Assembly (NCBI RefSeq): GCF_004342605.1 | Contig: NZ_SLZL01000005.1 | Span: 124,001 to 188,000 of the forward strand | Direction of reading: 5' to 3' | DNA: 64,000 bases | Source: Caulobacter sp. BK020 | GTDB taxonomy: Bacteria > Pseudomonadota > Alphaproteobacteria > Caulobacterales > Caulobacteraceae | Shown here: piece by piece, positions 34,719 to 43,328 of the stretch | Position numbering within the stretch: position 1 is the first letter of the stretch | How the letters are laid out: the number at the start of each line of letters is the position of its first letter | The notes under the pieces: generated by a model | Seen by the model: the letters and a program-made list of their open reading frames with translations, nothing else | Databases searched by the model: none | Told to the model about the DNA's origin: nothing | Program-made: the position numbers and the translations under genes

Positions 34719-35008
34719 GCCCCCTCCGGCCCTTCGGGCTGCGTCCCCCAGGGGGGGGGGGGGGGGAGCCACGCTGTACGCGCTGCTCCCCCTCCAGGGG
34801 AGCTGTCGGCCCTCTGGACCGGCCTCTGGCCGGCCGCAGGATAAACTCCGCCGACTGAGGGGGCCTTTCACGGGCACGGTCTCGCATCCTCACGCCTCTG
34901 GCTGTGAGTGGATGGAAAGGGTCGCGGAGCGCCCGGACATCGTCCGGAATGTTTGTAACGTTGTACCGTTTCGACGAAGCCAGGCGCTCCGCGCGACCGT
35001 TATCCGCA
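34719..35008. repeat. Composite repeat module S plus R2 palindrome, copy B
   Basis: Reverse-complement counterpart of 23542-23785. It contains the R2 element (34719-34865) with AGTCGGCGG on the other strand, the CGGACATCGTCCGG palindrome, and GCTCCGCG...GTTATCCGC. Relative to copy A there is an extra arm and a homopolymer of 16 G at 34751-34766. Lies directly upstream of hisD, and copy A lies directly downstream of an acyl-CoA dehydrogenase gene. Confidence 0.8.
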
Positions 35009-35221
35009 AGGCCGGGGCGCGCGGGCCTTTTCCGCCCTTCACCCCACCCGGTTGGTTCCTCTGGATCTGTGCACCGCATGAAATCAGAGGCGGGAGTGAG
35101 CCGTTTTAAGAGGACCGGAGCGAACCCCACGACGGGCGGGACCTTCCAGCGAAGATCCCGATGGGCGAGCTTACGTCCCTCGCCCTCTGTTTAAGCGCCT
35201 CGGCTGCAAACTCACGCGCAT
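35009..35221. other. Non-repeated middle of the right composite region, with possible RNA fold
   Basis: No counterpart at the left region and no plausible open frame. Within it 35085-35189 can fold: read on the minus strand the ends CAGAGGGCG/CGCCTCTG pair, and an inner hairpin GGGATCTT/AAGGTCCC has 8 pairs with a six-base loop. A TCTTAAAACGG sequence lies at 35100-35112 (minus). Gene status unknown. Confidence 0.35.
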
Positions 35222-35373
35222 CCGACGAGCCCCGCTCGATCGCCCCCCGCCGCCGCATCGGTCGCTGGCCATGCGCCCTTTCCCTGCGACGAGGTGAGGT
35301 CAGGATAAGGGTGGTTCGGGAGGGTGAGGATCAAATCGGGTCGAGAAAGTTCAAGGCGTTGATTTGGCTGAGC
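35222..35373. repeat. Composite repeat module Q, copy B
   Basis: Reverse-complement counterpart of 23178-23325 with about 85-90 percent identity by eye, including CTCGATCGCCCCCCGCCG and the GGCCATGCGCCCTTTCCCTG core. Confidence 0.8.
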
Positions 35374-35404
35374 TTCATCCTGGATACGCCGAGCATAAGC
35401 CGCC

Positions 35405-35469
35405 GGGGACATGCACTCACGCAAGGTCCCAGCCGGTCGATCCTCGTCATCGGGTGAGTGCGTGTCCCC
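35405..35469. repeat. GTGAGTGC palindrome family P, copy 3
   Basis: Arms GGGGACATGCACTCAC (35405-35420) and GTGAGTGCGTGTCCCC (35454-35469), about 33-base loop. Both ends are GGGGAC/GTCCCC. Confidence 0.8.
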
Positions 35470-35535
35470 GCCGTCGCCCCCAACGCCCGACCATCGATCC
35501 CGAACAACTCGCCCCCTGACTCAGCGGACGAAACA

Positions 35536-35601
35536 GGGGACACGCACTCACGGCCAGCGCGCTGCAACCCGGCCGATGTCAGGGGATGAGTGCATGTCCC
35601 C
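35536..35601. repeat. GTGAGTGC palindrome family P, copy 4
   Basis: Arms GGGGACACGCACTCAC (35536-35551) and GATGAGTGCATGTCCCC (35585-35601). Adjacent to copy 3, as copies 1 and 2 are adjacent on the left. It ends about 55 bp before an acyltransferase start, so it may affect its promoter or transcription from upstream. Confidence 0.8.
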
Positions 35602-35657
35602 AGCGGCCCCGCAGCTGGCCCAAACCTTGCTGCCACGCGGGAAAGGAGCTTCGCCGC

Positions 35658-36773
35658 ATGTCCCAGACCGTCACCGTGTCCCAGAACGGCCCAGGCCTGT
35701 CCCGTGGCGGCGCCCTGGACCTGCTGCGGTTCGTCGCCGCGCTGTTCATCGTGCTCTACCACGTCGCCGAGCGGGCGCCGGTGTCGCTGTTCGCCCTGCA
35801 CCCGGCCCTGGGCCGCGGCTATCTGGCCACCGACTTCTTCCTGATGCTGTCGGGCTATGTGCTGGCCCGCACCTACGGGCCGCGCATCCTGGGCCAGGAC
35901 GTCGGGACCGGCGAGTTCCTCAAGCGCCGCATCCTGCGCATCTGGCCCGCCCACCTGGTGATGCTGGTGCTGTTCGTGACCTTCGTCCTGGGCACGGCCG
36001 CCATCGGCCTGGCCCCGCAGAACCCGCAGTGGTTCCAGTGGAATCAGCTGCTGCCCCAGGTCTTCCTGATGCAGGCCTGGTTCGTGCCCGGCCCGTCAGG
36101 CTGGAACATGCCGACCTGGACCCTGTCGGCCCTGATCGTCTGCTACGCCGGCTTCCCGGCCGCCTGGCGCGCCACGGCCCGTGTCCGCTCGCCCTGGATC
36201 ACCCTGCTGATCGGCGTGGCGATCTTCCTGGCCGTGGACTACGCGGCCCAGGCCGTGACCGGCATTCCGGGCCACCAGTTGCCCCTGCGGTTCGGCCTGG
36301 TGCGCGGGATCCCGCTGTTCATCGTCGGCATGCTGGTCGCCCGCCTGCCGACGGCGATCTCGTCGCGCTGGGCCGACGGCCTGGCCGTCGCGGCCGGCGC
36401 CGCCGTCCTCGCCCTGCAGCTCCTGGGCCGCTTCGACCATGCCAGCCTGGCCCTGCTGGCCCTGCTTATCTACGCGGCCGGCGCCTCGGGCGCCAAGGGC
36501 TGGGGCTGGGCCGGCCTGGCGGGCCGCCTGTCGTTCTCGCTGTTCCTGACCAACCAGCTGGTCGCCGTGGTCTGGTTCGGCCTGCTGCGCGCCGCGGCCG
36601 GCAAGCTGGGCCTGGAAGGCGCGCTGCTGTGGACCGCCTGGGCCATGGCCCTGCCCGCCTGCGTGGTCGCAGCCTGGCTGTTCGAGCGTTTCGTCGACAC
36701 GCCGCTGCAGACGTGGATCAAGGGCTGGTCGCGGCGCGAACCGGCGGCCAAGACCGAGCCGGTGCTGGCCTAG
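35658..36773 (+). CDS. Acyltransferase family 3 membrane protein (second copy type)
   Basis: 371 residues. Family 3 signs are LDLLRFVAALFIVLYHVAE with the conserved His, DFFLMLSGYVLARTYGPR, FLKRRILRIWPAHLVML and helices such as FRFGLV-type SLFLTNQLVAVVWFGL later. The SVEEQFY motif of the first acyltransferase is not obvious. The start at 35658 follows GGAAAGGAG at 35640-35648. GC content is like the neighbours. Likely O-acetylates envelope polysaccharide; target unknown. Confidence 0.87.
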   Translation: MSQTVTVSQNGPGLSRGGALDLLRFVAALFIVLYHVAERAPVSLFALHPALGRGYLATDFFLMLSGYVLARTYGPRILGQDVGTGEFLKRRILRIWPAHLVMLVLFVTFVLGTAAIGLAPQNPQWFQWNQLLPQVFLMQAWFVPGPSGWNMPTWTLSALIVCYAGFPAAWRATARVRSPWITLLIGVAIFLAVDYAAQAVTGIPGHQLPLRFGLVRGIPLFIVGMLVARLPTAISSRWADGLAVAAGAAVLALQLLGRFDHASLALLALLIYAAGASGAKGWGWAGLAGRLSFSLFLTNQLVAVVWFGLLRAAAGKLGLEGALLWTAWAMALPACVVAAWLFERFVDTPLQTWIKGWSRREPAAKTEPVLA

Positions 36774-36995
36774 AGCAAATCGCGCGATATAGGAATCACA
36801 CGACTTGCTCTAGATTTTTGTTTTCGCATCGCTTTTGCGGAAAACCGGCGTCCACTTTTCCGCGCGATTCTCTCGCGGCGACGCCTTGCGTCCTTCGAGG
36901 CTCGCCTGTGGCTCGCACTTCAGGATGAGGACAGTGGGTCGGCTCCGATTTCCTCATCTCGAGGCGCCTGCGAAGCAGGCCTCGAAGGACGCAGG
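36774..36995. repeat. Two common intergenic repeats between acyltransferase and recN
   Basis: The first (about 36774-36875) has GAGCAAATCG and the paired sequence GCGGAAAACCGGCGTCCAC...; the second (about 36880-36995) has GCGTCCTTCGAGGC and CCTCGAAGGACGC as ends with GAGGATGAGG nearby. Both resemble repeats I know from other alphaproteobacteria genomes. No gene is seen. It lies in the converging region of the acyltransferase and recN. Confidence 0.65.
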
Positions 36996-36997
36996 AT

Positions 36998-38725
36998 CTA
37001 GCCGATCAACGCCCTGGCCGCGGCGCGCGCGGCCTCGGTGACCTCGGCGCCCGACAGCATGCGGGCGATCTCCTCCTGGCGTTCGGCCGCCGACAGCGGC
37101 TCGACGCGGGTGCGGGTCGAGGTGTCGTCGCCGGACTTGGAGATCCGCCAGTGGGCGTCGGCCCGGGCGGCGACCTGGGCCGAGTGGGTGACGACCAGCA
37201 CCTGGGCCCCCTGCCCGTTCGCGCCCCGCCCGTTCGCGCCATGGGCCAGGCGCTTGAGCCGCAGGCCCACCGCGTCGGCCACGGCCCCGCCGACGCCCTG
37301 GTCGACCTCGTCGAAGATCATCAGCGGTTGGGGCCCCTCGCCGCGCCCGGCCAGAGCGGCTTTCAGGGCCAGGGCGAAGCGGGCCAGCTCGCCGCCCGAG
37401 GCGATGGCCTCCATCGGGCCGAACGGCGCGCCGGGATTGGTCGAGATCTCGAAGGCCACGCGGTCGATCCCGGTCGGGCCGGCGCGGTCCTCGTCCAGCG
37501 GCTCGACGGCGACACGGAAGCGGGCCTTTTCTAGCTTCAGCGGCGCCAGCTCGGCCTCGACGGCGGCGGCCAGGCGGTCGCCGGCGGCCCGGCGCTCGGC
37601 CGACAGGGCCTGGGCGGCGTAGAGATAGGCGTCGCGGGCGTCGGCGGCGTCACGCTCGGCTGCGGTCAGGGCCTCGGCCGAGGTCTCGATCGCCTGGAGC
37701 TGGGCGGCGAACTCGGCGCGCTTGCCGGGCAGGCGCTCGACGGCGACGTTCAGCTTGCGAGCCATGCCGCGCAGGGCGAACAGTCGCTCCTCGGCCTTTT
37801 CCAGCCGGTCCGGCTCGAACTCGAAGCCTTCAGCGGCGGCGTCGATGGCGGCGGCGGCCTCCTGGGCCTCGACCAGGGCCCGGTCGACCGCTTCGCAGGC
37901 GGCGGCCAGCCGGGTGACGGCCGGACCATCGGCCGGCGCCCCGGCCTGGATGGCCCGGTCGCGAGCCCGTTCCAGGGCGCGGAAGGCGCTGGCCAGCTTG
38001 CCCGACAGGGCGTCGCCGCCCAGGGCCTCGCTGGCCGCGGCGATGTCGGCCAGGGCCTTCTCGGCCGAGCCCAGCAGGGCCCGCTCCTCGGCCAGGGCCG
38101 TCTCCTCGCCCTCGCGCGGGTCCAGCCGGTCCAGCTCCGACAGGCGCAGGGTCAGTTCCTCGGTCTCGGCGGCGGCGCGGTCGGCCAGGTCGCGCAGGGC
38201 GTTGGCCTTTTCGCGAGCGGCGCGCCAGGCGCTCCAGGCCGAGGCCACGGCCCCGACGCCGACCGCCCCGAAGGCGTCCAGCAGGGTGCGGTGGGTGCGC
38301 GGGTCCAGCAGGCCCACCGTCTCGTGCTGGCCGTGGACCTCCAGCAGCAGGGCGCCCAGGTCCTTGAGCACCCCGACGCTGGTGGCCTGGTCGTTGACGA
38401 AGGCGCGCGAGCGGCCGTCGGGCGACAGCTGGCGGCGCAGGACCAGGTCCTCGTCGCGGGCGTAGTCCAGGCCCTTGTCGTCCAGATAGGCGAAGGCGGC
38501 ATGGTCGGCCGGCAGGGCGAAGATGGCGGTGGCGCTGGCGTGGCCTGCAGCCCCCCGACGAACGAGCCCGGCGTCGGCCCGGGCGCCCGTCGCCAGGCCC
38601 AGGGCGTCGAGGATGATCGACTTGCCCGCCCCGGTCTCGCCGGTCAGGGCGGTCAGGCCCGGACCGATGGCCAGGTCCAGGCTCTCGATGAGCACGACGT
38701 CGCGGATGGAGAGACCGATCAGCAT
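36998..38725 (-). CDS. recN: DNA repair protein RecN
   Basis: 575-residue SMC-like ATPase that acts in double-strand break repair. Walker A GETGAGKSIILDALG at the N-terminus, ABC signature and Walker B in FAPSGG-like SGGELARFALALKAAL and PLMIFDEVDQGVGG, long coiled coils between. The final LVVTHSAQVAARADAHW is the H-loop. ATG 38725 starts MLIGLSIRDVVLIESLDL. A LexA box 45 nt upstream suggests SOS control. Confidence 0.96.
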   Translation of the reverse strand: MLIGLSIRDVVLIESLDLAIGPGLTALTGETGAGKSIILDALGLATGARADAGLVRRGAAGHASATAIFALPADHAAFAYLDDKGLDYARDEDLVLRRQLSPDGRSRAFVNDQATSVGVLKDLGALLLEVHGQHETVGLLDPRTHRTLLDAFGAVGVGAVASAWSAWRAAREKANALRDLADRAAAETEELTLRLSELDRLDPREGEETALAEERALLGSAEKALADIAAASEALGGDALSGKLASAFRALERARDRAIQAGAPADGPAVTRLAAACEAVDRALVEAQEAAAAIDAAAEGFEFEPDRLEKAEERLFALRGMARKLNVAVERLPGKRAEFAAQLQAIETSAEALTAAERDAADARDAYLYAAQALSAERRAAGDRLAAAVEAELAPLKLEKARFRVAVEPLDEDRAGPTGIDRVAFEISTNPGAPFGPMEAIASGGELARFALALKAALAGRGEGPQPLMIFDEVDQGVGGAVADAVGLRLKRLAHGANGRGANGQGAQVLVVTHSAQVAARADAHWRISKSGDDTSTRTRVEPLSAAERQEEIARMLSGAEVTEAARAAARALIG

Positions 38726-38769
38726 GAGCCCTAGGATCGCCGGGAATCACGGTTTTTCATAGAGGGCTT

Positions 38770-38784
38770 GTTCTTGGGCTGTTC
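38770..38784. promoter_or_regulatory. LexA (SOS) box upstream of recN
   Basis: Exact match to the alphaproteobacterial LexA operator GTTC-N7-GTTC (GTTCTTGGGCTGTTC), 45-59 bp upstream of the recN start. In other alphaproteobacteria recN is a standard SOS gene, so the site is probably functional. Confidence 0.75.
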
Positions 38785-38817
38785 TCGTCGCCATCGCAGA
38801 GCCTCTCGAAACGAAAA

Positions 38818-38845
38818 ACGGGCCGATCCTGGAGGATCGGCCCGT
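38818..38845 (-). terminator. Terminator downstream of bamD
   Basis: Thirteen-base complementary arms (38818-38830, 38833-38845) with core CGGGCCGATCC/GGATCGGCCCG. On the minus strand it is followed by GTTTTTCG, the polarity for ending bamD. It separates bamD from recN, so recN is transcribed from its own SOS promoter. Confidence 0.85.
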
Positions 38846-38865
38846 CAAAATCGGACGTTCTGCGT

Positions 38866-39798
38866 CTACATGCCCAGGACGCCCATCAGGCCGCCCTTTT
38901 TCTTCTTGGCCGCGCCCGGCGGAGCCAGGGTGGTGTCCTTGTCGTGGATCAGGCGATCCAGGAGATTCTTCTTGTTGCCCGCCTTCAGCGGCTCGACGGC
39001 CGGCTTGAGGCCGTTGTTGGTCAGCAGCTTGTAGGCCTCGGCGTACCAGGGGTCGCCCGGGAAGTTGTAGCCCAGCACCGCGCCGTTGCGCTTGGCCTCG
39101 TCCAGCAGGCCCAGGGTCAGGTAGCTCTCGACCAGGCGGTAGAGGGCTTCGGGCGTGTGCGAGGTCGTCTGGTGGCGGTCGACCACGGTGCGGAACCGGC
39201 CGATGGCGGCCAGGGTCTGGCCGTTGCGCAGGTAGTAGCGGCCGATGGTCATTTCCTTGCCGGCCAGCTGGTCGCTGACCATGTCGATCTTCAGCCGGGC
39301 GTCCTGGGCGTATTCCGAATTGGGATAGCGCTGGACCACGTCGCGCAGGGCGGCCATGGCCTGTTCGGTGGCGGCCTGGTCGCGGTTGACGTCGACGATC
39401 TGCTCGAAATAGCAGACGGCCTTCAGATAGTAGGCGTAGGAGGCCGACGGGTTGCCCGGATACAGGCCGATGAAGCGGTCGGCGTCCGAGATCGCCTCGT
39501 TGTACTGGTTGCCCATGTAGTGGGCGTAGCCGGTCATCAGGATCGAGCGGCGCGACCATTCCGAATAGGGATGCTGGCGCTCGACTTCGCGAAAATAGTC
39601 GACGGCCTCGTTCCAGCTGCCGCGGTCCAGGCGGTTGGCGCCGGTCGAATACAGCAGCTCCACCGGACGTTCTTCGTAGGCCAGGGTCGGCTTCTTGCGC
39701 TTGCCGGCGCAGGCGGAGACCGACAGGGCGACCAGCACGGCGGTCGCGACCATGGCCACCTTGCGTCCCGAGAAATTACGAAGCACGGACTTTATCAC
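38866..39798 (-). CDS. bamD: Outer membrane assembly lipoprotein BamD
   Basis: 310 residues with lipoprotein signal ending SVSAC (Cys30). It has five TPR-like units: LLYSTGANRLDRGSWNEAVDYF, GYAHYMGNQYNEAISDADRFI, CYFEQIV..., DARLKIDMVSDQLAGKEM, RYYLRNGQTLAAIGRF. BamD is the essential lipoprotein that holds BamA and other Bam parts. Positioned between lpxC and recN as in many alphaproteobacteria. BamE is near 3 kb in this window. Confidence 0.96.
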   Translation of the reverse strand: MIKSVLRNFSGRKVAMVATAVLVALSVSACAGKRKKPTLAYEERPVELLYSTGANRLDRGSWNEAVDYFREVERQHPYSEWSRRSILMTGYAHYMGNQYNEAISDADRFIGLYPGNPSASYAYYLKAVCYFEQIVDVNRDQAATEQAMAALRDVVQRYPNSEYAQDARLKIDMVSDQLAGKEMTIGRYYLRNGQTLAAIGRFRTVVDRHQTTSHTPEALYRLVESYLTLGLLDEAKRNGAVLGYNFPGDPWYAEAYKLLTNNGLKPAVEPLKAGNKKNLLDRLIHDKDTTLAPPGAAKKKKGGLMGVLGM

Positions 39799-39989
39799 CC
39801 TCGAAGCAAACGTGCGCCCCTGCGCCGCCGTGCAAGGCTTCTACACCACGCCGATGCGGGCGCAAATGGAAGCCGAGCCGTGACGCCGATACGCCCCAAG
39901 ACGCATCCCCCGGGGAATCCGCCCAAACGCTACAGACATCGGCTTTTTGACCAAATCAGGTCGAAGCGCGACGCCTTGGTATCAGTTCG

Positions 39990-40886
39990 TCAGACGGCCT
40001 CGGCCAATTCCACCGAATGGGCGCGCATCCGCCAGGCGGCGGGGTTGGCCATCAGGGCCCGGACGATGGCGTTGTTCAGGCCGTGGCCGGCCAGCAGGCC
40101 CTCGAAGCGGCCGATGATCGGCGCGCCCAGCACATAGAGGTCGCCCACCGCGTCCAGCGCCTTGTGGCGCACGAACTCGTCGGGACGGCGCAGGCCTTCG
40201 GGGTTCAGCACGCGGTCGCCGTCGATGACCACGGCGTTCTCCATCGTGCCGCCGCGGGCCAGGCCGATGGCGCGCAGGGCCTCGACGTCGCGGACGAAGC
40301 CGAAGGTGCGGCAGTCGGACAGCTCGGCGCGGAACGAGTCCTCGTCCACCACCAGGTCGACGCGCTGGCGGCCGATGGCCTTGCTGGCGAAGGCGATCTC
40401 GAAGGCCACCTCGAAGCGGTCGCTCGGCGACAGGCTGGCGCGCTTGTCGCCCTCCTCGACCGTCACGGTCTTGAGGATCTCGATATAGCGGCGCGCGGCT
40501 TCCTGCTTGCGGCGGCCGGCCCGGTCCAGGATCTGCACGAAGGGCTCGGACGAGCCGTCCATGATCGGCACTTCCGGACCGTCCAGCTCGACCACGCAGT
40601 TGTCGATGGCCAGGGCCGCCAGAGCCGCCATCAGGTGCTCGATGGTCGAGACACGCACGTCGGCGGCGTTGTTGACTACGGTGCCCAGCTGGGTCTGGCA
40701 GACGGCGTCCGGCTTGACCGGCACGCGGTTGTCGCGGTCGTGGACATCGGTACGCACGAAGACGACGCCGGCGTCGGCCGGCGCGGGGCGCACGGCGACG
40801 CGCACGTGCGAGCCGGTGTGCAGGCCCACCCCGGCGAAGATGACCGGTCCGGCGACCGTATGCTGAAAATATGCCGAAGCCGACAC
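39990..40886 (-). CDS. lpxC: UDP-3-O-acyl-N-acetylglucosamine deacetylase LpxC
   Basis: Zn deacetylase that commits to lipid A synthesis. 298 residues: GVGLHTGSHVRV, STIEHLMAALAAL with Zn ligand His84, MDGSSEPFV, and the second Zn site EFVRHKALDAVGDLYVLG. Length is the usual 300. The region upstream (40887-41174) is AT-rich and shared with the divergent S9 peptidase. Confidence 0.97.
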   Translation of the reverse strand: MSASAYFQHTVAGPVIFAGVGLHTGSHVRVAVRPAPADAGVVFVRTDVHDRDNRVPVKPDAVCQTQLGTVVNNAADVRVSTIEHLMAALAALAIDNCVVELDGPEVPIMDGSSEPFVQILDRAGRRKQEAARRYIEILKTVTVEEGDKRASLSPSDRFEVAFEIAFASKAIGRQRVDLVVDEDSFRAELSDCRTFGFVRDVEALRAIGLARGGTMENAVVIDGDRVLNPEGLRRPDEFVRHKALDAVGDLYVLGAPIIGRFEGLLAGHGLNNAIVRALMANPAAWRMRAHSVELAEAV

Positions 40887-41174
40887 GTGAGACCCTTACC
40901 TTACCAGCGGGGCGGTTCATCGACCGCCTTCTCGCCCCGCTTACCATCTAGGGGAAATGCTGCGTCGCGGCAAAGCAAGTCCTGTTTCCGATTGTTACCT
41001 CTATAGCCTTTTGTTTTTCATGGCTTTTTCGGACAATTAGCGGTCATATTTTCGTCGCATTGCGAAGCTTGGAGCCTGGGAGCACGATCTTGCGCCCCAC
41101 CCCTGGCTTCGCTGGCACGTCCTGGCTAGGCTCGCGGCTCTTTCCGGCGCCAACGCCTCCTGGATACCGTTTCG

Positions 41175-43268
41175 ATGACCAAGACCTTGCGCACAGCCGC
41201 CTCCGTCCTCGCCCTCTCCCTGGGGATCACCTTCGCCACCGGCGCCCTCGCCGCCGAGACCGGCCGCGGCTTCACCGCCAAGGACATGGTGCAGCTGGAG
41301 CGGATCAGCGACCCGCGCGTGTCTCCGGACGGTCGCTTCGTCGTCTACAGCGTACGGACGATGGACTATGCGGCCAACAAGGCGGCCATGTCGCTGTGGA
41401 TCGCCGACCTGAAGGCCAGGATGGCCCCGCGCCGCCTGGCGATCTCGGACGGCGGGGCCAGCAGCGCCCGCTGGTCGCCCGACGGCAAGGGCCTGTACTT
41501 CATCTCGGGCCGGACCGGCGGGCTGGACCAGGTCTATCGCACCGACGCGGCCGGCGAGATCGCCGTGCAGGTGACCAAGGCCCCGTTCGACGTCGGCGCC
41601 TTCAAGATCGCGCCCGACGGCAGGACGATCGTCATCGCCCAGGCCGTGTTCCCCGACTGCGATACGCTGGAGTGCACCAAGGACCGGCTGGCCGCCAAGG
41701 GCGCGCAGAAGACCACCGGCGTGGTCTACGACAAGCTGTTCATCCGTCACTGGGACACCTGGAACGACGGGACCCAGAACCACCTCTACGCCCTGAAACT
41801 GGACGAGGCCGGCGTGGCGACCGGCGCCCCGGTTGCGCTGATGAACGGCTTCAACGGCGACACGCCGACCAAGCCGTTCGGCGGCGACGAGGACTTCACG
41901 ATCACGCCGGACGGCAAGGCGGTGTTGTTCTCGGCCAAGCCGGCCGATCGCGAGGAATCGTGGAGCACCAACTACGACCTGTGGCGCGTGCCGCTGGACG
42001 GGTCGGCCAAGCCGGCGAACACCACCGAGGCCAACAAGGCCTGGGACGCCCAGCCCAGCGCCTCACCCGACGGCAAGACCGAGGCTTATCTGGCCATGAA
42101 GCGCCCCGGCTTCGAGGCCGACCGCTTCGCGATCATGATCCGCGAAGTCGACAAGGTTCGCGAACTCTCACCCGCCTGGGACCGCTCGGCCCAGTCGATC
42201 GCCTGGAGCGCCGACGGCAAGACGATCTATACGACCGCCGAGGATGTGGGCCAGACCAAGCTGTTCGCGGTCGACGTCAAGTCCGGCAAGGTCACGGCCC
42301 TGACCGGCGAGGGCCATGTCAGCGGCTTCAGCGTCGGTCCGCAGAGCATCGTCTACGCCCAGGATAACCTGAAGGGCCCGGCCCAGCTCTACGCCCTGTC
42401 GACGGTCAAGAAGGGCGAGGCGCCGATCAAGCTGACCAACAACAACGCCGAGGCGCTGAAGGACGTCGCCATGGGCGAACCCGAGCAGTTCAGCTTCCCC
42501 GGCTGGAACGGCGAGACCGTGCACGGCTACCTGGTCAAGCCGGCCAATTTCGATCCGGCCAGGAAGTATCCGGTCGCCTTCCTGATCCACGGCGGCCCGC
42601 AGGGGTCGTTCGGCAACCTCTTCCACTACCGCTGGAACGCCCAGACCTACGCCGGCGCCGGCTACGCGGTGGTGATGATCGATTTTCACGGCTCGACCGG
42701 CTACGGCCAGGCCTTCACCGACGCGATCAGCCAGCACTGGGGCGACCGCCCGCTGGAGGACCTGCAGAAGGGCTGGGCCTTCGCGACGGGCAAGTACGGC
42801 TTCCTCGACAAGGACCGCGCCTGCGCCCTGGGCGGCTCGTACGGCGGCTTCATGATCAACTGGATCGCCAGCCAATGGAAAGAGCCGTGGAAGTGCCTGG
42901 TCGACCACGACGGCATCTTCGACAGCCGGTTCATGGGCTATTCGACCGAGGAGCTGTGGTTCAGCGAGTGGGAGAACGGCGGCCCGCCCTACCAGGCCGG
43001 CACGACCTATTCCAAGTTCAACCCCGCCGACCATGTGGACCAGTGGAGCGTGCCTGAGCTGGTGGTCCAGGGCGGCCAGGACTTCCGCGTGCCGCTTGAG
43101 GAAGGCATCGGCACGTTCACGGCCCTGCAGCGCAAGGGGATACCCAGCAAGCTGCTGTACTTCCCCAACGAGAACCACTGGGTATTGAAGGCCCAGAACT
43201 CGGTGCAATGGCACGACGAGGTGCTGAAATGGCTCGGCCAGTGGACCAAGGGCGAGCAGACCAAGTAA
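41175..43268 (+). CDS. S9 family serine peptidase, exported
   Basis: 697 residues. Signal peptide (RTAASVLALSLGITFATGALA), then a seven-bladed propeller with repeated strands such as SDPRVSPDGRFVVYSV, SARWSPDGKGLYFIS, IAWSADGKTIYTTAEDVG, and the C-terminal alpha/beta-hydrolase: VAFLIHGGPQGSFG, catalytic Ser in GGSYGGFMINW, GGQDFRVP (acid) and ENHWVLK (His). Prolyl-oligopeptidase or dipeptidyl/acylaminoacyl peptidase type, in the periplasm. Confidence 0.95.
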   Translation: MTKTLRTAASVLALSLGITFATGALAAETGRGFTAKDMVQLERISDPRVSPDGRFVVYSVRTMDYAANKAAMSLWIADLKARMAPRRLAISDGGASSARWSPDGKGLYFISGRTGGLDQVYRTDAAGEIAVQVTKAPFDVGAFKIAPDGRTIVIAQAVFPDCDTLECTKDRLAAKGAQKTTGVVYDKLFIRHWDTWNDGTQNHLYALKLDEAGVATGAPVALMNGFNGDTPTKPFGGDEDFTITPDGKAVLFSAKPADREESWSTNYDLWRVPLDGSAKPANTTEANKAWDAQPSASPDGKTEAYLAMKRPGFEADRFAIMIREVDKVRELSPAWDRSAQSIAWSADGKTIYTTAEDVGQTKLFAVDVKSGKVTALTGEGHVSGFSVGPQSIVYAQDNLKGPAQLYALSTVKKGEAPIKLTNNNAEALKDVAMGEPEQFSFPGWNGETVHGYLVKPANFDPARKYPVAFLIHGGPQGSFGNLFHYRWNAQTYAGAGYAVVMIDFHGSTGYGQAFTDAISQHWGDRPLEDLQKGWAFATGKYGFLDKDRACALGGSYGGFMINWIASQWKEPWKCLVDHDGIFDSRFMGYSTEELWFSEWENGGPPYQAGTTYSKFNPADHVDQWSVPELVVQGGQDFRVPLEEGIGTFTALQRKGIPSKLLYFPNENHWVLKAQNSVQWHDEVLKWLGQWTKGEQTK

Positions 43269-43292
43269 TACGCTTATAAATTGCAGATCGAC

Positions 43293-43324
43293 GCCCCTTC
43301 CGTTAGTTTGGAGACGGAAGGGGC
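43293..43324 (+). promoter_or_regulatory. Hairpin covering the ribosome binding site of the next gene
   Basis: Perfect 11-bp stem (arms 43293-43303 and 43314-43324) with a 10-base loop. Its right arm contains the Shine-Dalgarno-like GGAAGGGG of the downstream gene, whose ATG is at 43329. It also follows the S9 peptidase by 24 bp and could act as a terminator, but no T-run follows. Confidence 0.55.
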
Positions 43325-43328
43325 GATC

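Noticed and set aside
33199-35130. Minus-strand frame of 643 codons across hisD
   Set aside because: It overlaps hisD in another frame and crosses the repeat; hisD in its own frame is well supported.
38747-38794. 15-codon frame before recN that could be a leader peptide
   Set aside because: It overlaps the LexA box, so it would lie at or before the promoter, and has no supporting evidence.
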